Below, piece after piece: positions 14,425-23,478 of a stretch of DNA of 64,000 bases. The notes beneath the pieces were generated by a model. It did no database searches, was not told where the DNA came from, and saw only the letters and a program-made list of their open reading frames with translations. The DNA lies in contig JAFWXT010000092.1 of the NCBI GenBank assembly GCA_017522945.1, positions 1-64,000 of the forward strand, read 5' to 3'. The position numbers and the translations under genes were made by a program. Every line of letters begins with the position of its first letter. The stretch's first letter is position 1. The stretch is from Clostridia bacterium. GTDB lineage: Bacteria; Bacillota; Clostridia; Christensenellales; Borkfalkiaceae.

Positions 14425-17004
14425 TTACCACTTTGTAGGCACGCCGTTTACGTAGTGCCAATATTTATCCCTACCTAAAAACGGTTTTTTCTCACTATAC
14501 CAATATACTGGGCGATTTGAATCATTCCAATTTTTATGCCAACCTTGTGGTTGTTTTTTTGCTTTACAATAAATAGTTAGTGAAGTACAACCCCAAAAAC
14601 AACCCCCAAACGCACAATCACCAATCGACATTACGCTACTTGGTATTACAACCGAAGTTAGTGAAGTACAACGATCAAACGCATGATCACCAATCGACGT
14701 TACGCTATCACCAATTTCAACCGAAGTTAGTGAACTACAACCATCAAACGCCCATTTACCAATCGAAGTTACGCTACTTGGTATTGTAAAAAAAGCATCT
14801 TTCTTCCCGTTTGGATATGTAATTAAAAAAGTTTTATTTTTATTATATAAATTGCCATTTAAAGAGCTGTAATGTTCATTTTCTTCACTTACAGTAATTG
14901 AAGTTAGTGAAGTACAACCTTGAAACGCCCAATCACCAATCAAAGTTACACTATCGGGTATTTCAATTGAAGTTAGTGAAGTACAATCCTGAAACGCCCA
15001 ATTACCAATCGAAGTTACGCTATCGGGGATTACAACCGAAGTTAGTGAACTACAACCTTGAAACGCCCGATTACCAATCGAAGTTACGCTATCGGGGATT
15101 ACAACCGAAGTTAGTGAAGTACAATCCCAAAAATAACCCCCAAACGCATAATCACCAATCGAAGTTACGCCAGCAGGGATAGTAAAAGAATTATCCTTTT
15201 TGCCAACAGCATACTTAACTAAAGTTTTGCCATCTTTAGTATATAAATTACCGTTTATAGATTTATAATTTTTATTATTATCATCAACTAAAATATTAGT
15301 AATCGATCTGTAAACGCTAAATGCGTAACCTTGAATTGAAACAACGCTACTTGGTATTTTTACACTCTTTAGTGAACTACAACCATCAAACGCACTATTA
15401 CCAATCGAAGTTACAGGTTTATTATTATATTCATTAGGTATTACAAGTGAAGTTTTGTTTTTGTACTCTTTTTTTACTTCTTCTATAATATAACCCGTTT
15501 CGTTTTCTGTATAAACGAAGCAATCTTTATCTCTAAGTTCTTCAAGTTTGCGCGCTTGTTCTTGCTTTCTTTGTTCTTCAAGCTTGCGCGCTTGTTCTTG
15601 CTTTCTTTGTTCTTCAAGTTTGCGTGCTTGTTCTTGCTTTCTTTGTTCTTCAAGTTTGCGCGCTTGTTCTTGCTTTCTTTGTTCTTCAAGTTTGCGCGCT
15701 TGTTCTTGCTTTCTTTGTTCTTCAAGTTTGCGCGCTTGTTCTTGCTTTCTTTGTTCTTCAAGCTTGCGCGCTTGTTCTTGTTTTCTTTGCTCTTTTTCTT
15801 TCTCGCGTTGTCTTTCTTCGGCTTTTGCAAGAATTTCATCTATATTATAACCGCCGATAAAAGAGCCTTGATTTTTTAAGCGTTCTTCTTGTTCTCTTAA
15901 GCGTTTTTCTTGCTCTTCAAGTTGATTTGCAAGTTTTTTATTTTGTTCTTCAAGTTGGGCGCGAAGTTCTTGTGTTTCATCTGCTTCGGTAGTGCCGTCG
16001 TTAAGTAAATATTCGCCGATGCGTTCAAGAACGCTATCAATATTATAGCAGTATTCTAAACCGCAAAATATTTCGCCAACAATTTTATCGACGGCAACGC
16101 TCTTTGTATCGTCAACACGCCATTGTATTCTTGGTTTTTTGTATTTATAATCAATTTTATCGTAAGAAAGGTTAGCAAATTTTGTTGAAAGCCTTGCTAA
16201 ATCACTCTTTTTTAAATAGGGTAGTTCGTGCTTTATAGCATCGCACTTTAAATTACGCGAGTTTTTAGAAGAAATAAAAACCACCATTTTGCAGTTATCA
16301 ATAGCAGTTTCAAGCGCGCGTTGATAGTTATCCACCGCGCCTGCGCCGTGTTGAAGGTTACGCATAGCAACAAAGCACGAAATGCCTTGTTCTTCTAATG
16401 CGCTAGTTAATTGTTCAACAAGTGGCATATCTGCGCTTGAATATGCAATAAACACTTCGCGTGGGATATTAAGCTCGTAAACACCGTCTTCAACCAACTT
16501 TGCTTGTTCGGCAAAAGCGGTTGTTAGGCGGTTATAGGTTGTTAAATCGCTTTGTTTATATGCCCTTTCAATTAAATTGTTACCGCAAAGCAAATAATCG
16601 GGCTTTAACGATTTAATTAAAAAGTTTATGGCGTGCTCTAAAAGGTCGTAATTTTCTTTAACGTTAATAGAGTTTATAAAGTCGATTGCATCTTGTTCAA
16701 CTTCGCCACAAATTACTTCGTAAAAGTTTGCTAAAAAATCAGTAGGGTAAAGGCTTTTAATATTAGAGCAAATAGGTAAAACTTTGCTATTATCGATATA
16801 TTCTTTGCTAACTTCTTGCCATAAATGACGGCGTAGTGAATTTAACTGCTCTTGCTTTTGTTTTTCTAAAAAGCTGTCAAGAAGCTCTTGTTGTTTTTTT
16901 GCGGTAACTTGCGCATAGGTAGAGCCACAGTTTTCACACTTGCAAATTTCTTCGCTTATTGGCTGTAAACTACCACCACAGTTTTTACAAAACAACTCTT
17001 GCAT
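14425..17004 (-). CDS. Zinc ribbon-TIR-coiled coil-leucine-rich repeat protein
   Basis: 859 aa with no signal peptide or membrane helix, so cytoplasmic. Order: zinc ribbon CKNC/CENC (residues 6-26); helical segment (30-180); TIR domain (about 182-315) with [17 protein letters not shown] and [19 protein letters not shown], where E260 is the candidate NADase glutamate; charged coiled coil (340-490) including seven perfect copies of a 12-residue block [12 protein letters not shown]; BspA-type LRR domain (about 505-830) with [21 protein letters not shown] repeats; short C-terminal tail. TIR domains act as NAD+-cleaving enzymes or scaffolds. The layout resembles sensor-effector immune receptors but lacks an ATPase module. 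Defence is an inference. Confidence 0.88.
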   Translation of the reverse strand: MQELFCKNCGGSLQPISEEICKCENCGSTYAQVTAKKQQELLDSFLEKQKQEQLNSLRRHLWQEVSKEYIDNSKVLPICSNIKSLYPTDFLANFYEVICGEVEQDAIDFINSINVKENYDLLEHAINFLIKSLKPDYLLCGNNLIERAYKQSDLTTYNRLTTAFAEQAKLVEDGVYELNIPREVFIAYSSADMPLVEQLTSALEEQGISCFVAMRNLQHGAGAVDNYQRALETAIDNCKMVVFISSKNSRNLKCDAIKHELPYLKKSDLARLSTKFANLSYDKIDYKYKKPRIQWRVDDTKSVAVDKIVGEIFCGLEYCYNIDSVLERIGEYLLNDGTTEADETQELRAQLEEQNKKLANQLEEQEKRLREQEERLKNQGSFIGGYNIDEILAKAEERQREKEKEQRKQEQARKLEEQRKQEQARKLEEQRKQEQARKLEEQRKQEQARKLEEQRKQEQARKLEEQRKQEQARKLEEQRKQEQARKLEELRDKDCFVYTENETGYIIEEVKKEYKNKTSLVIPNEYNNKPVTSIGNSAFDGCSSLKSVKIPSSVVSIQGYAFSVYRSITNILVDDNNKNYKSINGNLYTKDGKTLVKYAVGKKDNSFTIPAGVTSIGDYAFGGYFWDCTSLTSVVIPDSVTSIGNRAFQGCSSLTSVVIPDSVTSIGNWAFQDCTSLTSIEIPDSVTLIGDWAFQGCTSLTSITVSEENEHYSSLNGNLYNKNKTFLITYPNGKKDAFFTIPSSVTSIGKWAFDGCSSLTSVEIGDSVTSIGDHAFDRCTSLTSVVIPSSVMSIGDCAFGGCFWGCTSLTIYCKAKKQPQGWHKNWNDSNRPVYWYSEKKPFLGRDKYWHYVNGVPTKW
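14600..15420. repeat. 69-bp LRR-coding repeats inside the TIR-LRR gene
   Basis: About ten imperfect repeats of 23 codons, with near-identical blocks at 14980-15120 coding for SVTSIGN(R/W)AFQ. Similarity is high enough to allow recombination between units. Confidence 0.7.
15536..15790. repeat. Seven 36-bp tandem repeats coding for the coiled coil
   Basis: Seven nearly identical 36-bp units (TTCTTCAAG, then TTTGCGCGCTTGTTCTTGC) code for [12 protein letters not shown]. The multiple of three keeps the frame, so copy-number change would lengthen or shorten the coiled coil without breaking the gene. Only single T/C and C/T differences separate units. Confidence 0.92.
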
Positions 17005-17035
17005 AATTTATCTCCTTCGTTAAAATATTTTCACT

Positions 17036-17070
17036 AAAAACCACGCTATAACACGATTAACAGCACTTTT
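17036..17070 (-). terminator. Dyad 3' of the 17090 DUF6273 gene (recurrent family)
   Basis: Minus strand AAAAGTGCT-GTTAATCGTGTTAT-AGCGTGG-TTTTT. Located between the DUF6273 stop and the TIR-LRR start. Confidence 0.45.
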
Positions 17071-17089
17071 ATATTAGTACAATGAATAT

Positions 17090-17692
17090 TTATTTTAATT
17101 TAATCCACATAGCTGGGCGCACTGCAACGTTATTACTATATGCAATATCACCACGAGTATCTATTATACCTTCACCGTCAACAAGCGCTTCACGACGTTC
17201 ACCCACGCCGGGCGAACGAAGCCACCAAAAACACGCTTTAGTAGCCGTGTTTTGGTAAGCGTTATTTTTTAATGCGTACATAGTTGGCTCGCTTTGTTTG
17301 GATTTATCCGTAGGTAAATATTCTTTTGCTTCCTTTACGCTAAAAACAAATAATTTATCCTCAGTTGTAGTTATAAAACCTAATAATGACTTTTCTTCTT
17401 CAGTTTTAGTTGTTTCAATCATTTCTTTTTCTTCTTGAGTAAAGGCGTTATTATGAAATTCACCGTTTAGCCAAGATCTTAAAGTGCATTTCTTCCAACT
17501 TGTTTTTTCGTATTTTTCATGGTAAGGCTTACAATCAATTCCGAACTTACTAATAACAAGCACCATATTATCATCTTTTTTAACCAACAACCACTCGATA
17601 GGTTCTTTGATTTTAGAATTACACTTAGGATAATTACCAAACTCAATACTATCTCCTCTTTTCATTTTTGCAACTTCTTCTTTTTTTAACAT
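17090..17692 (-). CDS. DUF6273 protein
   Basis: 200 aa. I place the start at the ATG at 17692, nine bases after GGGAG; the GTG two codons upstream is too close to that site. Layout: GDSIEFGNYPK start, PIEWLLVKKDDNMVLVISKFGIDCKPYHEKY, LRSWLNGEFHNNAFTQEEKEMI and a C-terminal WWLRSPGVGERREALVDGEG...VAVRPAMWIKL block. This is the DUF6273 pattern; the WWLRSPG...VRPA ending recalls C-type-lectin-like or formylglycine-enzyme-like folds (inference). No export signal, so cytoplasmic. It lies between a larger paralogue and the TIR-LRR gene. Confidence 0.82.
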   Translation of the reverse strand: MLKKEEVAKMKRGDSIEFGNYPKCNSKIKEPIEWLLVKKDDNMVLVISKFGIDCKPYHEKYEKTSWKKCTLRSWLNGEFHNNAFTQEEKEMIETTKTEEEKSLLGFITTTEDKLFVFSVKEAKEYLPTDKSKQSEPTMYALKNNAYQNTATKACFWWLRSPGVGERREALVDGEGIIDTRGDIAYSNNVAVRPAMWIKLK

Positions 17693-17722
17693 TTTCACAT
17701 TCTCCCGAATTTGTTTTCATCT

Positions 17723-17755
17723 AAAACCACGCTATAACGCGATTAACAGCCCTTT
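17723..17755 (-). terminator. Dyad 3' of the 17811 DUF6273 gene (recurrent family)
   Basis: Minus strand AAAGGGCT-GTTAATCGCGTTAT-AGCGTGG-TTTT, same core as at 14364 and 17036. Confidence 0.45.
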
Positions 17756-17810
17756 GAATTATTTTTTTTATCTAAATTTATAAAGCCTGCTATTAAGTTT
17801 TAACGTTGTA

Positions 17811-18593
17811 TCACTTTACACTTATTTGTAGAACTGGAACAATTCCTTTCACCGACGTTTGAAATGAATAGAAAATAGAGCCGTCTGTATTTCCAATCCA
17901 TGCATAGTTTATAGACGCGTGATAAGGCGAACGAAGCCACCAAGCTCCATTACCATATCTATCCAAGGTGGTAAGTATACCAACACCAGTTGCGCGAGCA
18001 TAGTCGCTGGCTATCCTTTCTCTTACTGAACTTCTTCCTTCATTTTGGTTATCAAGATTACATGCTTCTTGTTTACTTAATAAATAAATTTTATCTTTAG
18101 TATTTTTGCATGCATTTTTATTTGAAGAATGCCCAGTACTTGCTTTAGTGTTGTTTACGGTTGTAACAGCGATTAACTTTTTTTGAATTTCATTAAATGC
18201 AAGATTATAAAACTCAGCGTTAAGCCAAGCCCTAATTTCACTATCCATATAAGTTTGTGGGATAGTGGAAAAAACTCGACCATCAATTATGTTTGTGCAT
18301 AAAACCGATAAAGTTTCACTATCTTTTGAAAGAACTATCCACTTTATGGGCTCAACTTTAAAATAATATTCATTACCTTTAGTTATGATAGTTCCGTTTG
18401 AAAACTTATAATTCGTATTATATGGGGTTGCTACTATTTTTGAATAACATTCGCCGTCGCTACCCAAGTAATAACCATTTTCATTTACAGTATCGGATAC
18501 AACAACATCATCTTCTTTAACTGATTGCGGATAAAAACCAAAATCTATTATCTCGCCTATTTTTACATTTTTTAGGATATCGTTCATTACCAT
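17811..18593 (-). CDS. DUF6273 protein
   Basis: 260 aa. GEIIDFGFYPQSVKEDD start, PIKWIVLSKDSETLSVLCTNIIDGR, IRAWLNAEFYNLAFNEIQKKLI and a C-terminal AWWLRSPYHASINYAWIGNTDG block match DUF6273, paralogous to the gene at 17090. The usual VRPA ending is changed to VPVLQISVK. No signal peptide. Its AAGGAAT site lies in the last codons of rsmA and its ATG is three bases after the rsmA stop, so it is co-transcribed with metG-tatD-rsmA. The function of DUF6273 is unknown. Confidence 0.8.
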   Translation of the reverse strand: MVMNDILKNVKIGEIIDFGFYPQSVKEDDVVVSDTVNENGYYLGSDGECYSKIVATPYNTNYKFSNGTIITKGNEYYFKVEPIKWIVLSKDSETLSVLCTNIIDGRVFSTIPQTYMDSEIRAWLNAEFYNLAFNEIQKKLIAVTTVNNTKASTGHSSNKNACKNTKDKIYLLSKQEACNLDNQNEGRSSVRERIASDYARATGVGILTTLDRYGNGAWWLRSPYHASINYAWIGNTDGSIFYSFQTSVKGIVPVLQISVK

Positions 18594-18596
18594 TTT

Positions 18597-19436
18597 CTAT
18601 TCCTTATAACCTTTTTGCTTAATTACGTTAGATAGTTTTACAAAATCGGCTTCACAAAGTGTTTCGCCACGCGCAAGCAAATCTATTTCACATTCTGTTA
18701 GTAAATTTTCAATTGATGCTTTATCAATTTTAAGCCATTCTCGCAAGTTATTTGCTAGCGTTTTTCTTCGCGATAAAAATGCGTTTCTAACCGTTTCGCG
18801 ATATAAAATTCTATCAACACCTTCAAACTTATTGCGGTTAAAGGTAATTTTTACCACCGCACTATCAACGTTTGGCGCAGGATAAAACATTTTACGCGAA
18901 ACACTTAAAATGCGCTCACTATCTGCAACAACGTTAATACCTGCGGTAATTGCACCGTATTCACTAGTTCCGGCTTTAGCGCAAATTCTATCCGCCACCT
19001 CTTCTTGAACCATAATAACTATGCCCTTACAAAGCTTAGATTCTTCAATAAACTTCATAATTATAGGGGTTGTTATATAGTAAGGTAGATTTGCAACGAG
19101 CATATAAGGCTCGCCAATTCGATTTTCGGTTTCGTGCGTTTTTTCGCGCATAATATCCTTAAAAGTTATGTCGCAATTTTCAATTCCCGCAAGATTTTCG
19201 CCCAAAACGGGGGCTAAGGTTTTATCAATTTCGTAGCCGTAAACGTATTTTGCTCTTTCGCATAAAACCTTAGTTAAAGTTCCTGCACCGCACCCTATTT
19301 CAAGCACGGGGGTAGTTTTGTCAACCCCACTTTTTATAACGATACTTTCAAGCAAATTGCTGTCGCTTAAAAAGTTTTGCCCGTATTTTTTACTAAACTT
19401 AAAATCGTGTTTTTTAAGTAATTCGCCAAGTTTCAT
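18597..19436 (-). CDS. rsmA: 16S rRNA dimethyladenosine transferase
   Basis: 279 aa. KYGQNFLSD start, SAM-binding LEIGCGAGTLT, NLPYYITTPI catalytic motif IV and the FYPAPNVDSAVVKI segment are diagnostic of RsmA/KsgA, which dimethylates A1518 and A1519 of 16S rRNA. The order metG-tatD-rsmA is widespread in Firmicutes near the origin. It lies 13 bases after tatD. Confidence 0.96.
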   Translation of the reverse strand: MKLGELLKKHDFKFSKKYGQNFLSDSNLLESIVIKSGVDKTTPVLEIGCGAGTLTKVLCERAKYVYGYEIDKTLAPVLGENLAGIENCDITFKDIMREKTHETENRIGEPYMLVANLPYYITTPIIMKFIEESKLCKGIVIMVQEEVADRICAKAGTSEYGAITAGINVVADSERILSVSRKMFYPAPNVDSAVVKITFNRNKFEGVDRILYRETVRNAFLSRRKTLANNLREWLKIDKASIENLLTECEIDLLARGETLCEADFVKLSNVIKQKGYKE

Positions 19437-19449
19437 TTATAATTCCTTA

Positions 19450-20223
19450 TTAATTTCCAAGTTGTTCTTCCCCAAAAAATCTAACCGCGTTTTCGGCAAC
19501 TTGTTTTATAAACTTTTGTAAACTAATTTCGTAAATATCCGCCATAGTCTGATAGACTATCGCCACCCTTTTAGGCTCGTTTACCTGCCCACGGTATGGT
19601 ACGGGTGACATATACGGACAGTCGGTTTCGCACATAACACGCTCGATTGGTATATTTTTTATAATATCTTCCTTTTTGGCATTTTTAAAGGTGATTGCCC
19701 CGCCAAAGGCGAAATATCCGCCAAGCTTTAGGTATTCTTTCGCACTTTCAAGACTTTCGGAATAACAATGCATCAAAAAGCCCTTTTTAAGCTTAGGCGC
19801 GTAAACCGAAAGAATATCAAGCATATCTTTGGTTGCTTCGCGCGAATGAATAACTACTGGCAAATCAAGTTCGCAAGCAAGCGTTAACTGCGCTATAAAG
19901 GCACTTTTTTGTTTTTCTTTATTATCTTTACCGTAATGGTAATCAAGCCCGATTTCACCTATTGCAAGGCACTTTTTATGGGCTATAATAGGCTTAAATT
20001 TGGCTATAAGCTCATCGTTTAAAAACTCGCAGTCACTGGGGTGAACACCAACGGTAAAAAACACCTTTTCGTTATTTTCGGCAATTTCTTTACCTAAAAA
20101 AGAGGTTTCTTCATTACAACCAACGGTTATTATCTTACTAACACCGTTCGCTTTAGCACCATTTATAAGTTCGCCTACGTCTTGGTAAATTTTATCGGTT
20201 AAATGCGCGTGAGTATCAATCAT
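19450..20223 (-). CDS. TatD-family metal-dependent hydrolase
   Basis: 257 aa. MIDTHAHLTD provides the first metal ligands, then VGVHPSD, IGEIGLDYHYG, VIHSREA, MHCYSES and METDCPYMSP-like CETDCPYMSP complete the TatD pattern. Members are 3'-5' DNases or deacylases; in this operon position the protein corresponds to B. subtilis YabD. Its ATG shares a base with the metG stop (TAATG), so translation is coupled. Confidence 0.94.
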   Translation of the reverse strand: MIDTHAHLTDKIYQDVGELINGAKANGVSKIITVGCNEETSFLGKEIAENNEKVFFTVGVHPSDCEFLNDELIAKFKPIIAHKKCLAIGEIGLDYHYGKDNKEKQKSAFIAQLTLACELDLPVVIHSREATKDMLDILSVYAPKLKKGFLMHCYSESLESAKEYLKLGGYFAFGGAITFKNAKKEDIIKNIPIERVMCETDCPYMSPVPYRGQVNEPKRVAIVYQTMADIYEISLQKFIKQVAENAVRFFGEEQLGN

Positions 20224-22160
20224 TAGCGAACAATACTTCCTTCAGGCATTTGAGCGTTAGGTTCAACTAAGGTTACAACGCCATCCTTTTCGGCACATAA
20301 AACCATACCTTCGCTTTTAATTCCGCGTAGATTTGCGGGTTTTAAATTGCTTACTAAAATAACCTTTTTACCAACAACTTCTTCAGGCGCGTAATATTTT
20401 GCAATACCGCTTGCAACAGTTCTTGTTTCGTTACCAAGCGAAAGTGTAAGTTTTAAAAGCTTATCGCTCTTTTCAACCTTTTCGCATGCAGTTACTAAAG
20501 CAACCTTTAAACTGATTTTTGCAAAATCTTCAATGCCTATTTCAGGTAGTTTTGGCTCTTCTTTTATAGGTTCTTCTTTAACTTGATATTTTTTAGCAAT
20601 TTCTTCGGCTTGTTTTAAAACTTCATTTGCATCAAGGCGAGCAAAAATAACCTTTGGATCTTCGGTTACCTTAGTTCCGTCTTTATATAAACCGAACTTA
20701 TCAAGGCTATCAAACGCGCGAATTTGCGTATTCAATTCGCTTAAAACTTCTTCGCTAGTTGTAGGCATAAATGAATGTAACAAGCTTGCGCAAATAACTA
20801 TTGTTTCGGTTAGGTTATACATTACTTCTTTAAGACGTGGCATGCTCGCTTCATCTTTTGCAAGCACCCAAGGCGCTGTTTCGTCGATATATTTGTTTGC
20901 TCTTCTTAAAAGTGTAAAGATACATGAAAGCGCGTCGGCAATCTTACATTCATCCATAAGCGCGCTAACCTTCGCGTAGGTTGAACAAGCTAAACCTTTA
21001 AGTTCTTGGTCGAGTTCTTCTTCAACCCCACTTCTTTCAACAATGCCACCAAAATATTTGTTAGTCATTGAAATAGTACGTTTAACAAGGTTTCCGTAAA
21101 CGTTTGCAAGTTCGGCATTGATTTTTTCAGTCATCATACCCCAAGAAACTAAACCGTCGTTATCAAAAGGCATACCGCTTAAAACGTAATATCTAACCGC
21201 ATCTACACCAAAAACGCTTGCTAAATCATCTGCATAAAGTACGTTGCCCTTAGACTTCGACATTTTTCCGCCTTCTTGAAGTAGCCATGGATGACCAAAT
21301 ACTTGTTTAGGTAAAGGCTCACCCATTGCCATTAAAAATATTGGCCAGTAAATCGTGTGGAATCTAATAATATCTTTACCGATAACGTGAACGTCGGCTG
21401 GCCAGTATTTTTTGTATAATTCATCGTGATTACCTTCCAAATCAAAACCTAAACCCGTGATATAGTTGGTAAGCGCATCAAGCCAAACGTAAACAACGTG
21501 TTTATCATCAAAATCTACTGGAATACCCCACTTAAATGAAGTTCTTGAAACGCATAGGTCTTGAAGACCAGGTAATAAAAAGTTGTTCATCATTTCGTTC
21601 TTTCTTGAAACGGGAACAATAAAGTCAGGGTTTGCGTTTATATGATCGATTAGTTTTTGCGCATATTTGCTCATTTTGAAAAAATATGCTTCTTCATTTG
21701 CCTTTTTAACTTCTCTTCCACAGTCGGGACATTTGCCGTCAACTAATTGGCTTTCAGTCCAAAAAGATTCACAAGGGGTGCAGTACCAACCCTCGTAAGA
21801 ACTTTTATAAATATCACCCTGTTCGTAGAATTTTTTAAATATTTTTTGAACTTGCTTTTCGTGGTGTTCGTCGGTTGTTCTTATGAACTTATCATACGAT
21901 ACGTTCATTATATCCCAAATACCTTTTATGGTAGTTGAAACTTCATCAACGTATTGCTTTGGCGTTTTGCCTGCAAGTTTTGCCTTTTCTTCTATTTTTT
22001 GACCGTGCTCGTCTGTTCCGGTTTGAAAGAAAACGTCATACCCTTGCATTCTTTTAAATCTTGCCATACTATCGGCTAAAATGGCTTCGTAAGTGTTGCC
22101 GATGTGTGGTTTTGAGGAAGTGTATGCTATCGCCGTTGTGATGTAGTATTTTTCTTTCAT
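20223..22160 (-). CDS. metG: Methionyl-tRNA synthetase
   Basis: 645 aa from the ATG of MKEKYYITTAIAYTSSKPHIGN, which has AAGGAG eight bases upstream; reading further upstream adds an implausible hydrophobic stretch. HIGH-type PHIGN, zinc ligands CTPCE and CPDCG, KMSKS (GGKMSKSKGN) and the C-terminal OB-fold tRNA-binding domain (about 540-645) are present. Charges tRNA-Met. First gene of metG-tatD-rsmA-DUF6273; no T-box is visible in the short leader. Confidence 0.97.
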   Translation of the reverse strand: MKEKYYITTAIAYTSSKPHIGNTYEAILADSMARFKRMQGYDVFFQTGTDEHGQKIEEKAKLAGKTPKQYVDEVSTTIKGIWDIMNVSYDKFIRTTDEHHEKQVQKIFKKFYEQGDIYKSSYEGWYCTPCESFWTESQLVDGKCPDCGREVKKANEEAYFFKMSKYAQKLIDHINANPDFIVPVSRKNEMMNNFLLPGLQDLCVSRTSFKWGIPVDFDDKHVVYVWLDALTNYITGLGFDLEGNHDELYKKYWPADVHVIGKDIIRFHTIYWPIFLMAMGEPLPKQVFGHPWLLQEGGKMSKSKGNVLYADDLASVFGVDAVRYYVLSGMPFDNDGLVSWGMMTEKINAELANVYGNLVKRTISMTNKYFGGIVERSGVEEELDQELKGLACSTYAKVSALMDECKIADALSCIFTLLRRANKYIDETAPWVLAKDEASMPRLKEVMYNLTETIVICASLLHSFMPTTSEEVLSELNTQIRAFDSLDKFGLYKDGTKVTEDPKVIFARLDANEVLKQAEEIAKKYQVKEEPIKEEPKLPEIGIEDFAKISLKVALVTACEKVEKSDKLLKLTLSLGNETRTVASGIAKYYAPEEVVGKKVILVSNLKPANLRGIKSEGMVLCAEKDGVVTLVEPNAQMPEGSIVR

Positions 22161-22208
22161 AAAAATCTCCTTAAGTAAGCAAATTGCAATTTTTCGTTTA
22201 TTGTATTG

Positions 22209-22237
22209 ATTATACAATAAAAGCAAAAAAATGTAAA
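22209..22237 (-). promoter_or_regulatory. Sigma-A promoter for the metG operon
   Basis: On the minus strand TTTACA (22232-22237), 17-bp spacer, TATAAT (22209-22214), about 50 bases before metG. It overlaps the divergent spmA upstream region. Confidence 0.7.
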
Positions 22238-22239
22238 AC

Positions 22240-22266
22240 ATAAAAAGCGTTTAAAAAGCATATTAT
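22240..22266 (+). promoter_or_regulatory. Candidate sigma-E promoter for spmA
   Basis: ATA (22240-22242), 16-bp spacer, CATATTAT (22259-22266) fits the ATA...CATAnnnT pattern of sigma-E. The -10 ends six bases before the spmA ATG, which implies a leaderless or almost leaderless message. Confidence 0.4.
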
Positions 22267-22272
22267 TGTGAT

Positions 22273-22836
22273 ATGAACGCCATTTTTTTGTTATTTTGCA
22301 CCTTTTCACTAATTTTTTGTATTTTTAAAAGCCCCGAAACTGCTCTTTCGGCTATGCTTGAAGGAGCAAACAAATCAATTTTACTTATTTTTTCGCTTGC
22401 AAGCGTTTATATCGTTTGGATGGGCGTTTATAACTTGCTTGAAAAATCAAACGTTACCAGCAAACTCGCTTTAGGGTTAAAAAAACCTATAAATAAACTA
22501 TTAAAAAATAAAAACGACCAGATTTCTAAATTGCTTTGTATGAATTTTGCTTGCAATCTTTTAGGGCTTGGCGGAATAGCCACCCCACTCGGCATAAATG
22601 CGTGCTATAAAATGCAAGAAGATAACAACTTTTTTGGTGCGGAACTTTTGGTTGTTATAAGCGCAACTTCAATTCAAATTTTGCCTACTTCGGTAATTTC
22701 GATTGCGGTAAGCTTGGGATCTAAAAACGCCTACTCGCTTATTTTTCCTTGTTTTTTATGTACTGTTTTTTCAACACTTTTCGGAGTGGTTTTGTTTTAT
22801 ATTTTTAAGTCTAAAAGGTTGAAAAATAAAAAATGA
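22273..22836 (+). CDS. spmA: Spore maturation protein A
   Basis: 187 aa integral membrane protein with nucleoside-recognition (Gate) domain features: KSILLIFSLASVYIVWMGVYNLLEKS, FACNLLGLGGIATPLGINA and ATSIQILPTSVISI. In Bacillus and Clostridium SpmA and SpmB act together in spore core dehydration. No ribosome binding site precedes the ATG and a sigma-E-like box sits directly upstream. The stop overlaps spmB by ATGA. Confidence 0.92.
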   Translation: MNAIFLLFCTFSLIFCIFKSPETALSAMLEGANKSILLIFSLASVYIVWMGVYNLLEKSNVTSKLALGLKKPINKLLKNKNDQISKLLCMNFACNLLGLGGIATPLGINACYKMQEDNNFFGAELLVVISATSIQILPTSVISIAVSLGSKNAYSLIFPCFLCTVFSTLFGVVLFYIFKSKRLKNKK

Positions 22837-23345
22837 AAATATTTGCTTTTGTTTTACCCTGTTTTGTTTTATTCGCCTTTATTTCGGCTTTTATTAAAAA
22901 AGTTAACATTTATGATGCCTTTATAAGTGGTGTTAACGACGCTATAGCCCTACTTTTATCAATTTTCCCATATATTTGCGCGGTGCTTATAATGAACGAG
23001 CTTGCAATTCAAAGCGGGCTTTGGAATTTACTTTGCAAGCTTTTAAAACCACTATTTTCACTTTTTAAAATTCCACCCGAACTTACAAAACTAATACTTT
23101 TAAAGCCACTTTCAGGAAGTGGTTCGCTTGCAATACTTAGCGATATTTACAAAAACTATGGCGTAGATAGTTATATTTCAAGATGCGCTTCTTGTATTTT
23201 TTCAAGTAGTGAAACTGTTTTTTACATAGGAGCTTTATATTTTTCTAAGTGCAAAAACAAAAAACTAACTACCGCAATTATTACCTGCCTTTTAAGTAAC
23301 TTTGCATCTTGTATTTTTGCTTGTTTTATATGCAGATTTTTATAA
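22833..23345 (+). CDS. spmB: Spore maturation protein B
   Basis: 170 aa membrane protein paralogous to SpmA, with GVNDAIALLLSIFPYICAVLIMNELAIQSGLW, LLKPLSGSGSLAIL and CIFSSSETVFYIGALYF blocks typical of SpmB. It starts inside the spmA stop (ATGA), the usual two-gene unit for spore dehydration and heat resistance. Confidence 0.92.
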   Translation: MKIFAFVLPCFVLFAFISAFIKKVNIYDAFISGVNDAIALLLSIFPYICAVLIMNELAIQSGLWNLLCKLLKPLFSLFKIPPELTKLILLKPLSGSGSLAILSDIYKNYGVDSYISRCASCIFSSSETVFYIGALYFSKCKNKKLTTAIITCLLSNFASCIFACFICRFL

Positions 23346-23373
23346 GCATATTATTAAACAATTTTATACAAAA

Positions 23374-23413
23374 ACGCTTTATTGTTTATAGAATGCAAAA
23401 AAAGCGCTTTTTT
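23374..23413 (+). terminator. Probable terminator after spmB
   Basis: CGCTTT pairs with AAAGCG across a 20-base loop and is followed by CTTTTTT. It is the first of three hairpins stacked in the 370-base gap 23346-23714, which holds no gene. Confidence 0.45.
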
Positions 23414-23445
23414 AAACCTACCTTTATCTTTAATAATTTAGCACT

Positions 23446-23478
23446 AAAGTGCCGTTAATCGCGTTATATAGCCACTTT
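23446..23478 (+). terminator. Dyad of the recurrent TTAATCGCG family, downstream of spmB
   Basis: AAAGTG and CACTTT arms enclose CCGTTAATCGCGTTATATAGC. Same core as the dyads behind the DUF6273 and TIR genes, here in plus orientation. Confidence 0.45.

Noticed and set aside
14580-15182. Basic Tyr/Asn/Gln-rich frames opposite the LRR region
   Set aside because: Periodic shadow of the 69-bp LRR coding repeats.
15548-15879. Cysteine/leucine-rich open frames opposite the coiled-coil repeats
   Set aside because: They are antisense products of the 36-bp repeat, with no ribosome site, and the minus-strand frame is clearly the real gene.
22161-22272. T-box or SAM riboswitch before metG
   Set aside because: Leader is only about 50 bases, with no T-box sequence (TGGNACCGCG) or SAM aptamer motif.
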